Notes under the pieces: model-generated
Told to the model about the DNA's origin: nothing
The model's input: only the letters and a program-made list of their open reading frames with translations
Databases searched by the model: none
Translations under genes and position numbers: made by a program
Source: Alicyclobacillus sp.
GTDB taxonomy: Bacteria > Bacillota > Bacilli > Alicyclobacillales > Alicyclobacillaceae
Direction: 5' to 3'
Assembly (NCBI GenBank): GCA_023511295.1
Contig: JAIMBT010000005.1
Coordinates: 62,001-126,000 of the forward strand
DNA length: 64,000 bases
In this document: piece by piece, positions 43,727 through 50,547 of the stretch
Position numbering within the stretch: the first letter of the stretch is position 1
Layout: each line of letters starts with the position of its first letter

Positions 43727-45160
43727 TCACTCGCCGAACTGCCGAGGACCGAAGGGATCCAGCGGATCGACCGGGCCTGACGTCGACGGGCCGGTCTGTG
43801 TCGTGTTCGCCGACTTCACCTCGCCGAGCTTCACCGGGATGTCGATCCGCTGGTGGCTGCGGTACACGGTCAGCGTCACCGTATCGCCGGGATGCTTGCG
43901 GAACAGATAGGTGCGCAGGTCGGCCATCGTCTTGATGGGCCTTCCGTCGATGCCGACAATCACGTCTTGCGGCTGCAGCCGCGGGCCACCCGTGGCCGGT
44001 CCAGTGACGCGCCGCACCCAGACCCCGTAGTCGACGGGGACGTCCGGCCAAAACTGTTGCGGAATGGAGGACAGGGACTCGCCCTGAATCCCGATGGCCG
44101 GGTGGGTCGCGTGGCCAGTTTTCATAATTTGGTCTGCAATGTTTTTCACTTCGTTCGAGGGGATGGCGAACCCCATCCCCTCGAATTCCGGCGCCACAAT
44201 CTTGCTGCTGTTGATGCCAATCACTTCGCCGTCCGCGTTGAGCAGAGGCCCGCCGCTGTTCCCCGGGTTGATGGCGGCGTCTGTCTGAATCACCGCTTGG
44301 TAGTCGAGCGTCCGCCGCGACTGCGGGTCCTCCACGGGCATAATCCGCGTCTTTGCGCTGACAATCCCGGCCGTCACCGAGTCGGCGAAGTCGAGGCCCA
44401 TCGGTGTGCCGATGGCGATGGCAGGGTCGCCCGCTTCAATCTGGTCAGAATTGGCGAACCGCACGGGTTCAATCCCCGCGACGTCGTGCACAGGTACGCG
44501 CAGAACCGCGAGGTCAGTGTACGGGTCCGTGCCCACGACGTCCGCCTTCACGTGCTTTCCGCTGGACAGCACCACCTCGACCCGCGCCGCACCCTCCACC
44601 ACGTGGTTGTTCGTCACTGCGTAGCCGTGTTGTCCATCCTTGAAGAAGAGCACACCGGTCCCGACGCCGACGGGCTGGAGTTTGCTGGTGTCTGAGAAGT
44701 AGTCGGTTACGACCCCGAAGTTCACGACGCCCATCACAGCGGGCTTGACCTTCTTCACAACCTGCGGGATGCTGGTCTGCCCGAAGCGAAAGGTGCTGCC
44801 GAGCGACATCGTCTGCCCGTTTGCCGGTGACGCGGACACGCTGGACAGCCGCTCTCCAGATAAGGAGTCCGGTGTGCCATACGGCAAGGTGGATGTCCCC
44901 AGCCCGCCCGGATCCGCACCGGCCTGCACACCGCTGGCGGCCGTCCCGGCGCGGGGTGGACCGCCAGCGGGATTGCCAACGGCAAAGCCGCGGGCCTGCA
45001 GGATTGGCAGGCTGCCCAGGGTGGTGGCGGACCCCACCATCGCGGAGATGGCCGCGACTGCTAACCAACGCCAACCAAAGGGGCGTCCGAATCCACGTGG
45101 CCTGTGGTTCCTGTCGTCAGACCCGCCGTTCATGCCTGCATCGCGCCCCATGTCCTCCAT
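43727..45160 (-). CDS. htrA: HtrA/DegP-like membrane-anchored serine protease with PDZ domain
   Basis: 477 residues. A short cytoplasmic tail, one membrane anchor (residues about 31-52, WLAVAAISAMVGSATTLG), a Pro/Gly-rich linker to residue 125, a trypsin-like domain and a C-terminal PDZ (from about 370). The catalytic triad is visible: TNNHVVEG (His), TDLAVLRV (Asp) and GNSGGPLL (Ser). It is the YyxA/HtrC homologue that usually follows yycJ. Start choices ATG 45160, 45151 and 45133 are all possible; 45160 is kept. Confidence 0.92.
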   Translation of the reverse strand: MEDMGRDAGMNGGSDDRNHRPRGFGRPFGWRWLAVAAISAMVGSATTLGSLPILQARGFAVGNPAGGPPRAGTAASGVQAGADPGGLGTSTLPYGTPDSLSGERLSSVSASPANGQTMSLGSTFRFGQTSIPQVVKKVKPAVMGVVNFGVVTDYFSDTSKLQPVGVGTGVLFFKDGQHGYAVTNNHVVEGAARVEVVLSSGKHVKADVVGTDPYTDLAVLRVPVHDVAGIEPVRFANSDQIEAGDPAIAIGTPMGLDFADSVTAGIVSAKTRIMPVEDPQSRRTLDYQAVIQTDAAINPGNSGGPLLNADGEVIGINSSKIVAPEFEGMGFAIPSNEVKNIADQIMKTGHATHPAIGIQGESLSSIPQQFWPDVPVDYGVWVRRVTGPATGGPRLQPQDVIVGIDGRPIKTMADLRTYLFRKHPGDTVTLTVYRSHQRIDIPVKLGEVKSANTTQTGPSTSGPVDPLDPFGPRQFGE

Positions 45161-45277
45161 CTACCCATCGTTCCTCTCTCCCTCACCGCATCCAGGTAAG
45201 CAACACCCGTCTGACGGCGAGACATTCTGCATGCAGGTAGGATTTCCGGACACGGTCGGCACTATGTGCCGGAGCCG

Positions 45278-46081
45278 TCAGATGGGGGTGGCAACCCCGC
45301 GCAGTGGCGTGGCGGTATGGCGGCTCGTGCGGTGGAGTGTGACCTGTTCGAGAAAGCGCGGATTGATTTCACGTAACACGCTTTCGAACGTGACTTCTGC
45401 GAGTTCCGGAAGGTTGTTCTCTTCGCTGAGGTGCGCCAGGAACACGTCCACTTCGTCCGCCTGCAAAATATCCGCAAATGCGGCGGCGGCGTCCGCATTC
45501 GACAGGTGCCCCTTGTCGCCGAGGATCCGCCGCTTGACGGACCACGGGTAGCGACCGGCCCGCAGCATGTCGACATCGTGGTTGCTCTCCCAGACGTAGC
45601 AACGGCAACCCGCAATCAGGGACTTGATGTGGTCACTGACATAGCCGACGTCCGTCAACACGCACAGGCTGTCCCCGCCACTGTCAAAGCGGTAGGCAAC
45701 CGGCTCCTCCGCGTCGTGGGACACCGTAAACGGGGTCACCCGGATGTCACCGACCACGAATGACACGTCGGCTTTGACCCAAACCGGTTCTGGCGGATTC
45801 TCTGCCCAGGTTCCCCGCACTTGATGCCAGGTCCCTTCCGTTATGTAAATGCGTCCGCCGCTCTGCTTGACCACCTGTTTCAGACCGCGGACGTGGTCCA
45901 CGTGCTCATGGGTGACGAGCAACGCGTCCAACTCGTGCAAGCCACGCCCGGCCGCAGACTGAAGGCGCTGTGCAATCTGCTTACCGCTGACGCCGGCATC
46001 GAGCAGCAGCCGCGTGTCCGAGCTGGCGATGTAGATGGCGTTGCCGGAGCTGCCGCTGGCCAATACACTGAACTCTAGCAA
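45278..46081 (-). CDS. yycJ: YycJ/WalJ metallo-beta-lactamase-fold hydrolase
   Basis: 267 residues. TTG 46081 after GAGGAGG with 7-nt spacing; the frame to 46351 is not coding in its first 90 codons. The MBL metal motif is LVTHEHVDHVRGL, with further ligands in SHDAEEPVAYRF and LCVLTDVGYVS. In Bacillus/Staphylococcus it belongs to the wal operon and influences cell-wall metabolism. In this genome it is cut off from walRK-yycHI by about 9 kb of unrelated genes. Confidence 0.93.
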   Translation of the reverse strand: MLEFSVLASGSSGNAIYIASSDTRLLLDAGVSGKQIAQRLQSAAGRGLHELDALLVTHEHVDHVRGLKQVVKQSGGRIYITEGTWHQVRGTWAENPPEPVWVKADVSFVVGDIRVTPFTVSHDAEEPVAYRFDSGGDSLCVLTDVGYVSDHIKSLIAGCRCYVWESNHDVDMLRAGRYPWSVKRRILGDKGHLSNADAAAAFADILQADEVDVFLAHLSEENNLPELAEVTFESVLREINPRFLEQVTLHRTSRHTATPLRGVATPI

Positions 46082-46267
46082 ACGGCGCGCCTCCTCGCTG
46101 ATAGCATCGTCAGATCCGCAGTTCCGGGCTCTATGCCGTTGTTGGCGTCTCCCGTAGGAGGCCTGGCGCTCGGACAAGGGTTCCCGTCCATTGTAGCACG
46201 CTGCGGCAATGAGACACATGGCGGCAAATCGTGTCTGGTTCTGACGAATATTGATGGAATATTTTGA

Positions 46268-46295
46268 TTGATTTATGAGGCCGCCTGCGTATACT
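46268..46295 (+). promoter_or_regulatory. promoter of the c-di-GMP riboswitch-sinI transcript
   Basis: TTGATT (46268-46273), 16 nt, TATACT (46290-46295). The predicted start at about 46302 lies just before the aptamer. Confidence 0.6.
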
Positions 46296-46309
46296 GAAAC
46301 GTACGGGGC

Positions 46310-46403
46310 AGAAAAGAGCATACTTGGCGAAAGCCAAGGGCGCAAAGTCACGGGTCTAAGGGTTCCTGTAAAGCAGGAGCTGATGACGGCCGGGCCACCT
46401 GAA
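46310..46403 (+). ncRNA. cyclic-di-GMP-I riboswitch (GEMM-I) upstream of sinI
   Basis: TTGGCGAAAGCCAA forms P1b with a GAAA tetraloop; GGGCGCAAAGTCACGGG (46338-46354) and TCTAAGG follow; P2 is TTCCTG...CAGGAGC; the 3' motif is GACGGCCGGGCCACC. This is the complete GEMM-I sequence order. No U-tracted hairpin is seen between the aptamer and the sinI ribosome-binding site (AAAGGGGTAGGGG), so the regulatory mechanism (translational or otherwise) is open. Confidence 0.9.
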
Positions 46404-46434
46404 ACGATTCGGGGCAGATAAAGGGGTAGGGGTC

Positions 46435-46593
46435 ATGCAAGAGGAGTTTGTGGCAGACCGGGAGTGGGTGATGTACATCGCGCTCGCGAAGTGGCTTGGC
46501 GTCACCAAAGAACAGGTTCTGCAGTTTTTGCGCGATTCGACGGGACCGGACACAGGGCGTGCGCTTGAGCGGCGGCCTCAAGATGCTCTATAA
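46435..46593 (+). CDS. sinI: SinI-like anti-repressor (52 aa)
   Basis: Too short for most ORF filters but well supported. The product contains REWVMYIALAKWLGVTKEQV followed by LQFLRDS, which matches the SinI helix-hook pattern (W..L...AK..G...EE/Q+..FL) that pairs with the C-terminal domain of SinR. A purine-rich site precedes ATG 46435. It stands directly before a sinR-like gene, the classic Bacillus arrangement, and directly after a c-di-GMP riboswitch. In Bacillus, SinI traps SinR and releases biofilm matrix genes; the same role is inferred here. Confidence 0.82.
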   Translation: MQEEFVADREWVMYIALAKWLGVTKEQVLQFLRDSTGPDTGRALERRPQDAL

Positions 46594-46594
46594 T
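46565..46594 (+). promoter_or_regulatory. internal promoter of sinR
   Basis: TTGAGC (46565-46570), 18 nt, TATAAT (46589-46594); the -10 overlaps the sinI stop codon. This would give constitutive sinR expression independent of the riboswitch, like the separate sinR promoter of Bacillus. GTTCACC at 46607-46613, one base off the box described at 53.4 kb, lies just downstream. Confidence 0.5.
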
Positions 46595-46680
46595 CTTCTA
46601 AAATCGGTTCACCGCCACTGGTCCGCACCGGGAGATAGCGCAACCACCCACCAAGCGACAGCGGTGTAAGGAGACACGAT

Positions 46681-47019
46681 ATGATTGGCCCGGTGATTCA
46701 ACGACTCCGGATGGAGCGGAACCTCAGTTTGTCCGAATTGGCCGAACGGGCCGGAATCTCCAAGTCTTACCTGAGCAGCATCGAGCGGGACATCCAAGGG
46801 AACCCGTCGATTCAGATATTGGAGAAAATCTGCCACGTCCTCGGCGTTTCTTTGCCTGAATTGCTGAACGCTGAATCGCAGATGGAACAGGAAATGGCCT
46901 CCTTAGATCCAGATTGGCTGGAAATCGTCAAGGAGGCCCAGGAATCTGGAATTGATAAAGAACAGTTCCGCGAGTTTCTGGAATTCCAGATTTGGAAAAA
47001 CCGGCGCGGCGAATCGTGA
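46681..47019 (+). CDS. sinR: SinR-like transcriptional regulator (HTH-XRE plus SinI-interaction domain)
   Basis: 112 residues, same size as Bacillus SinR (111). AAGGAG lies 7-8 nt before ATG 46681. The N-terminal HTH (residues about 5-62: NLSLSELAERAGISKSYLSS, IERDIQGNPSIQILEKI) is nearly the SinR sequence. The C-terminal dimerisation/anti-repressor domain reads LDPDWLEIVKEAQESGIDKE followed by QFREFLEF. It would bind DNA as a tetramer and repress matrix genes until sequestered by SinI. Convergent with the second sinI-like gene at 47031. Confidence 0.9.
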   Translation: MIGPVIQRLRMERNLSLSELAERAGISKSYLSSIERDIQGNPSIQILEKICHVLGVSLPELLNAESQMEQEMASLDPDWLEIVKEAQESGIDKEQFREFLEFQIWKNRRGES

Positions 47020-47030
47020 TGCGCGCGGGT

Positions 47031-47180
47031 TCAGGAGGAGCTGGCCGCTTCGGCGAGGTCCGTGGCGGATTCGCGGATGAATCGCCGCACTTCTTCCACC
47101 TGAAGCCCCGCTGCCTTGGCCAGCAACATCAGCACCAGCCAGTCCGCGCCGGTGTCTCCCTCATCCATCGATTGATTCAC
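47031..47180 (-). CDS. second SinI-like anti-repressor (49 aa)
   Basis: GTG 47180 overlaps the stop of the preceding small gene (GTGA) and follows GGGAGG at about 6 nt. The core DWLVLMLLAKAAGLQVEEVR then RFIRES matches the SinI W..LM..AK..G...EE+R.F pattern. It ends the long minus-strand operon that also encodes a second SinR-like protein, so it may be that protein's partner, or may cross-talk with SinR at 46681. It is absent from simple long-ORF lists because of its size. Confidence 0.72.
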   Translation of the reverse strand: MNQSMDEGDTGADWLVLMLLAKAAGLQVEEVRRFIRESATDLAEAASSS

Positions 47181-47380
47181 TTCCATCCTCCCTCATCCTG
47201 CCCGCGCGCTTGTTGTGGCTGCGCTGCGGTATGATGCATAGAGCATATTCCGAGTGGCACGTCCTCATCACCGATGCGGCGGAAACCCGTCGAAAACACG
47301 CGTGTCTCCGTGTCAACGGGCCGAAGTTCGCGACAATCCAGACAGTAAATCAACTTTTGCGCATGCAAGCGTGGCTTCAT
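47177..47380 (-). CDS. small Cys-containing protein of unknown function (67 aa)
   Basis: ATG 47380 lies about 10 nt after AAGGGA. The product carries YCLDCRE and a later Cys-His pair (GICSMHH), possibly a small zinc-binding fold. It overlaps the 3' end of the upstream frame (47313-47933) by 68 nt, which is unusual; one of the two ends may be mis-set or a frameshift may be present. The stop overlaps the start of the second sinI-like gene. Confidence 0.45.
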   Translation of the reverse strand: MKPRLHAQKLIYCLDCRELRPVDTETRVFSTGFRRIGDEDVPLGICSMHHTAAQPQQARGQDEGGWK

Positions 47381-47933
47381 CTCTGTTCGGTCCCTTCTGC
47401 GGTTTCCGATTTCGTCTCCAGATCTGCCAATTTTCTAGGAAACCTCGTTGTGTATCGTTCTGGCGACTTCGGCTGCCCACGGGATGCGCGGTCGAGAACG
47501 CACATTCGATAATCCACTTGCGCACATTCGAGCCCACGACCGGCAGGAATCCGTAAAACGTGTTGTCCTTGTACTCAATCCACCAGCCGGCGCGCGTCTG
47601 CTGGTTCACCAACCGCACCATGTCCGCCCACATCGAGGCAGCAGCGTCCGGGTCACAGTGCTCCAACAGGCGGCGGAACGCTTTCAGGTGCGAGGCCCGG
47701 ATGTCCCTCGCCCAGGCCACCTGGTAGGCAGACCCTGTCAAAGGCGCCAAACCCATCTGGCTATCCACCGCTGCAGGACGCGGCTGACCACCCGCGCACG
47801 CTGGACAGACCACGGCCACCGGGACAACAGCCGTCGGTCGACCCGTTCCGCGGTTGCCCCCATTCGGCTCCGCTGCCGTCACTTCCGCAGAGACGACATG
47901 CCCGCATGTACAAGCGAGCTGCAACCGGCCCAT
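47313..47933 (-). CDS. CxxC-containing protein of unknown function in the surface operon
   Basis: 206 residues from ATG 47933, which follows GAGGAGGGA and begins 14 nt after the second sinR-like stop. The N terminus has CTCGH and CPACAGG (a possible zinc ribbon), the middle a helical region (SHLKAFRRLLEHCDPDAAASM, WADMVRLVNQQTRAGWWIEY). The last 50 residues (RSRQNDTQRG...) look out of frame: an alternative frame there reads RIPWAAEVARTIHNEVS and stops at 47435. A frameshift near 47490-47510 is therefore possible. Confidence 0.55.
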   Translation of the reverse strand: MGRLQLACTCGHVVSAEVTAAEPNGGNRGTGRPTAVVPVAVVCPACAGGQPRPAAVDSQMGLAPLTGSAYQVAWARDIRASHLKAFRRLLEHCDPDAAASMWADMVRLVNQQTRAGWWIEYKDNTFYGFLPVVGSNVRKWIIECAFSTAHPVGSRSRQNDTQRGFLENWQIWRRNRKPQKGPNRDEATLACAKVDLLSGLSRTSAR

Positions 47934-47949
47934 CGCAGTCCCTCCTCGT

Positions 47950-48258
47950 TCACAATCCGTGCCGCCGGATGAAATCCAGGAATTCGTCCTTGCTGATACC
48001 GGACTGTTGCGCCTTGTGCGCCAATTGAATCCAGTCCGGCTCCATCCTCTCGAGCCCGGGGCCAATCAATGCACTGAGTTCCACACCCAACGCTGTGCAC
48101 AGGCGCTCCAGAACGTCCACAGACGGGTTCGACTTTAGGTTCCGCTCAATGCAACTGATGTATGACTTGGCGATCCCGGTGCGGCTGGCCAACGTCGAGA
48201 TCGACAAGTTCCGCTGCATGCGGATGTCGCGAATCCTGCTGCCTAGGTCGCTCAGCAC
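47950..48258 (-). CDS. second SinR-like regulator within the surface operon
   Basis: About 102 residues from GTG 48258 after GGAGGGAG (GTG 48267 is the alternative). The HTH (MQRNLSISTLASRTGIAKSY, ISCIERNLKSNPSVDVLERL) is strongly SinR-like, and the C-terminal piece MEPDWIQLAHKAQQSGISKD then EFLDFI is a SinI/SinR interaction domain. It is encoded 28 nt after the glycosyltransferase gene on the same strand, so it is probably produced with the operon it may regulate. Confidence 0.85.
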   Translation of the reverse strand: MLSDLGSRIRDIRMQRNLSISTLASRTGIAKSYISCIERNLKSNPSVDVLERLCTALGVELSALIGPGLERMEPDWIQLAHKAQQSGISKDEFLDFIRRHGL

Positions 48259-48286
48259 CGAGTTCACGCTCCCTCCATGGATAGGT

Positions 48287-49621
48287 TTAAGGCTGCATTG
48301 CCGTGGGCTTTGCGGCCCAAGAACCTGGCCGCTCCTCCGCACGGTCGGTCTTCGCCCACGCATGTCGGCGGGCCAGATGCCGCCACAAAGCGACCCACAC
48401 GCTGGGCAGACAGCAGAGGCTGTAGACGGAGGTCAACATCCCCCAGAGGAGAAATCGGTGAACGGGTAGCTCGCGGAACTCGCGCTGGTGCCTCGCGAGC
48501 CATAGACCGCCAGGAGCGAAGTACAGTGTCAACCCGCACACACATCGAAAGACCAGTGTCAGCGTCTGATGAACGTCGTGCGACGTCCCCGACACTCCGC
48601 AGAGCACGAGTGCAAAGGCCACGCAGGCAGCCGCCTGTACCACAGTGCCAAGCAGGTTCAACCAAGGCTGTGCGAGGAAGTAGAGCAACTCCACCTTGGC
48701 TCCACGGCCCAACGGAGCGGCGACGATTTCTCGAACATAGCGCAAGCACTGCATGTTGCCCTGCGTCCACCGCGCCCGCTGGCGAATGAGCCGCCGCACA
48801 GATGTGAGGCCCTGTTGGTCCGCCCACGCGTCGCCGAGGAACCGGATTTCCCAACCGCCAAGCAGCAGCCGCAAGCCGAGATCAAAGTCTTCCAGAAGGC
48901 AGGTTGTCCACGGCGCCTCGCCTAGACTTTGCAGTGCACTCATTCGCGACAGCTGCCCGTTGCCGCCAAGTCCGACGCACCCCAGGTAGGCACGGGCGTT
49001 CTGAATCGCCGTGATGGGCGCTGCAAACTCCAAGTCCTGCATGAACGGCAACCAACGCTCGCGGTTCACAATGCGAATCCGGGCCTGCGCCGCGCCCACG
49101 CGCGGGTCCGTGAAGGCGAGAATCGCGCTGTCAATCAGGTTGGCACTCGGCCTTCCGTCGCCGTCGATCACGCCGATGATGACCTGGCCCGGGTCGAGGT
49201 GCAGCAGCCGGGTGGCCCGCCGGACCCGCTGAAACGCCGCATTGAGCGCTTGCCCCTTTCCCTGTCGCGCATGGGGTAAGTGCCGCCGTATCAGGCGGAC
49301 CCGCGGGTCGCGCATGCTGCGGACGATGTCCGCAGTGCCGTCATCGGACCCGTCATCAATCACCACCACCCACACACTGGCGTACGGCAGCCGCAGGATG
49401 GACGAAACAGTCTGTTCAATGACGCGCGCCTCGTTCAGGCAAGGAAGCAGAAATACGAAGTGCCACGGCCGAGCGCGCACGGCCGCATCGAGACGTCGGC
49501 CCAGCACTCGATCCACCTTCACCGCGTGGTTCGGCAAGCTCGCGCAGAAGGCAGCGTAGAACACGTACACACAGAGCAGCGGAATGGAGGCGATGCCGCA
49601 CACCCACAGCGCCCCTGTCAC
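48287..49621 (-). CDS. GT2 family processive glycosyltransferase (PgaC/HAS/BcsA-like)
   Basis: 444 residues. One N-terminal membrane segment, a cytosolic GT-A domain and three to four C-terminal membrane segments: the layout of synthases that polymerise and extrude a polysaccharide. Catalytic motifs are VVVIDDGSDDGTAD, GVIDGDGRPS (DxD), LLEDFDLGLRL (ED) and the processivity motif QRARWTQG (QxxRW). GTG 49621 after GGGGGG. No PilZ domain is fused, so any c-di-GMP control is more likely transcriptional. The sugar is unknown. Confidence 0.88.
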   Translation of the reverse strand: MTGALWVCGIASIPLLCVYVFYAAFCASLPNHAVKVDRVLGRRLDAAVRARPWHFVFLLPCLNEARVIEQTVSSILRLPYASVWVVVIDDGSDDGTADIVRSMRDPRVRLIRRHLPHARQGKGQALNAAFQRVRRATRLLHLDPGQVIIGVIDGDGRPSANLIDSAILAFTDPRVGAAQARIRIVNRERWLPFMQDLEFAAPITAIQNARAYLGCVGLGGNGQLSRMSALQSLGEAPWTTCLLEDFDLGLRLLLGGWEIRFLGDAWADQQGLTSVRRLIRQRARWTQGNMQCLRYVREIVAAPLGRGAKVELLYFLAQPWLNLLGTVVQAAACVAFALVLCGVSGTSHDVHQTLTLVFRCVCGLTLYFAPGGLWLARHQREFRELPVHRFLLWGMLTSVYSLCCLPSVWVALWRHLARRHAWAKTDRAEERPGSWAAKPTAMQP

Positions 49622-49628
49622 GGCCGCG

Positions 49629-49805
49629 TCACCCCCCGACGTCCCGCTGGTTGGCGTGCACCTTGGAGCGAAACAGGAGCCATCCCGTGAGCAGCGCCAC
49701 ACCTGCGGTAACAAGGGCCGCCAGGACGGGGTACCCGGCCAGGACCGCTGCGCCGACCGGGATGCCGAATCCCGTCAGCGGGACGAGTGGATTCCCTCCG
49801 TACAT
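49629..49805 (-). CDS. 58-aa peptide resembling a stand-alone cell-wall sorting signal
   Basis: ATG 49805 after AAAGGTGGGG; the gene fits exactly between the sortase stop and the glycosyltransferase start. Residues 1-12 are MYGGNPLVPLTG, then about 34 hydrophobic residues (13-46), then RSK and a polar basic tail. LVPLTG-hydrophobic-basic is the layout of an LPxTG sorting signal, but with almost no protein in front of it. Alternatively it is a small two-helix membrane subunit of the adjacent polysaccharide synthase, comparable in position to PgaD/IcaD. The hydrophobic run is longer than in a standard sorting signal. Confidence 0.68.
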   Translation of the reverse strand: MYGGNPLVPLTGFGIPVGAAVLAGYPVLAALVTAGVALLTGWLLFRSKVHANQRDVGG

Positions 49806-49846
49806 GCCCACCCCACCTTTCGTGGTGATTGAAAGCGAACGGCCCG

Positions 49847-50521
49847 TCAAGCGTCCATGACGGCCGAATGGGGCACCGTGTGGTCGGCGAGCGACAGTCC
49901 GTGCCCTGTGGCCCGAAGCGTGACCACCACCCGACTTTGATAACCGCCGGCACTGCGGATGAAGTCCCCGACACAGGTGATGAGCGTCGTCCGTGACGCC
50001 CCCCGCACGTTCATGGCCGATGCGGGAACAAAATTCGCGTTGTAGACCGCGTCGGATGCCACGGTGAGCGAGAGGACATGGCCGTCGGAGAATCGAACCA
50101 GGACCACATCGCCCTTGCGTAGCGATTCCAACTGCCAGAACACGCCGAGTTCCCCTGCCCAGTCCCGATGTCCCGCGAGAATGGCGTTTCCTGGTCCGCC
50201 GGGAACCGCGCCGCCCTCGTACCAGGCGATGACGCCTGCGTTCGGCACCGTCGCCATGCGCCCCGACGCGTCCAGGCCCACCGGAACCACGGGAGCTTCG
50301 CGGTGCAACCGGGGGATGGAGATCTCCACGGGAATGACCGGCGGTTGGGCTGCAGCTGGCGGAACCTGTTGCGCCGTCTGCGTCTGTTTGGCGACGGTTT
50401 CCGCAATCCGCTCATTGACGACGCGGTAGTGCCGATGCAAGAGCCCGCTTCCGAACACCGAAGCACACACCAGCAAACCGGTGACAGACACCCAGATCAG
50501 GAACCTCGTCGTCCACCGCAT
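49847..50521 (-). CDS. Sortase (class F-like)
   Basis: 224 residues. An N-terminal membrane anchor (WTTRFLIWVSVTGLLVCASV) and a sortase beta-barrel from about residue 75. The catalytic residues are visible: His in ILAGHRDWAG, Cys in TLITCVGDF and Arg in YQSRVVVTL. The RLHREAPVVPVGLDASG and ATVPNAGVIAWYEGG blocks are typical of class F. ATG 50521 has GGGGACGAAG upstream; GTG 50551, which overlaps the previous stop, lacks a ribosome-binding site. No canonical full-length LPxTG substrate is encoded nearby; only the 58-aa peptide and an LPMPT at the very end of the preceding protein. Confidence 0.88.
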   Translation of the reverse strand: MRWTTRFLIWVSVTGLLVCASVFGSGLLHRHYRVVNERIAETVAKQTQTAQQVPPAAAQPPVIPVEISIPRLHREAPVVPVGLDASGRMATVPNAGVIAWYEGGAVPGGPGNAILAGHRDWAGELGVFWQLESLRKGDVVLVRFSDGHVLSLTVASDAVYNANFVPASAMNVRGASRTTLITCVGDFIRSAGGYQSRVVVTLRATGHGLSLADHTVPHSAVMDA

Positions 50522-50547
50522 GCTTCGTCCCCGGCCGCTCGCACCGC

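Noticed and set aside
46348-46581. 77-codon minus-strand frame opposite sinI
   Set aside because: No ribosome-binding site and no recognisable sequence; the plus strand carries the SinI-like gene and the riboswitch end.
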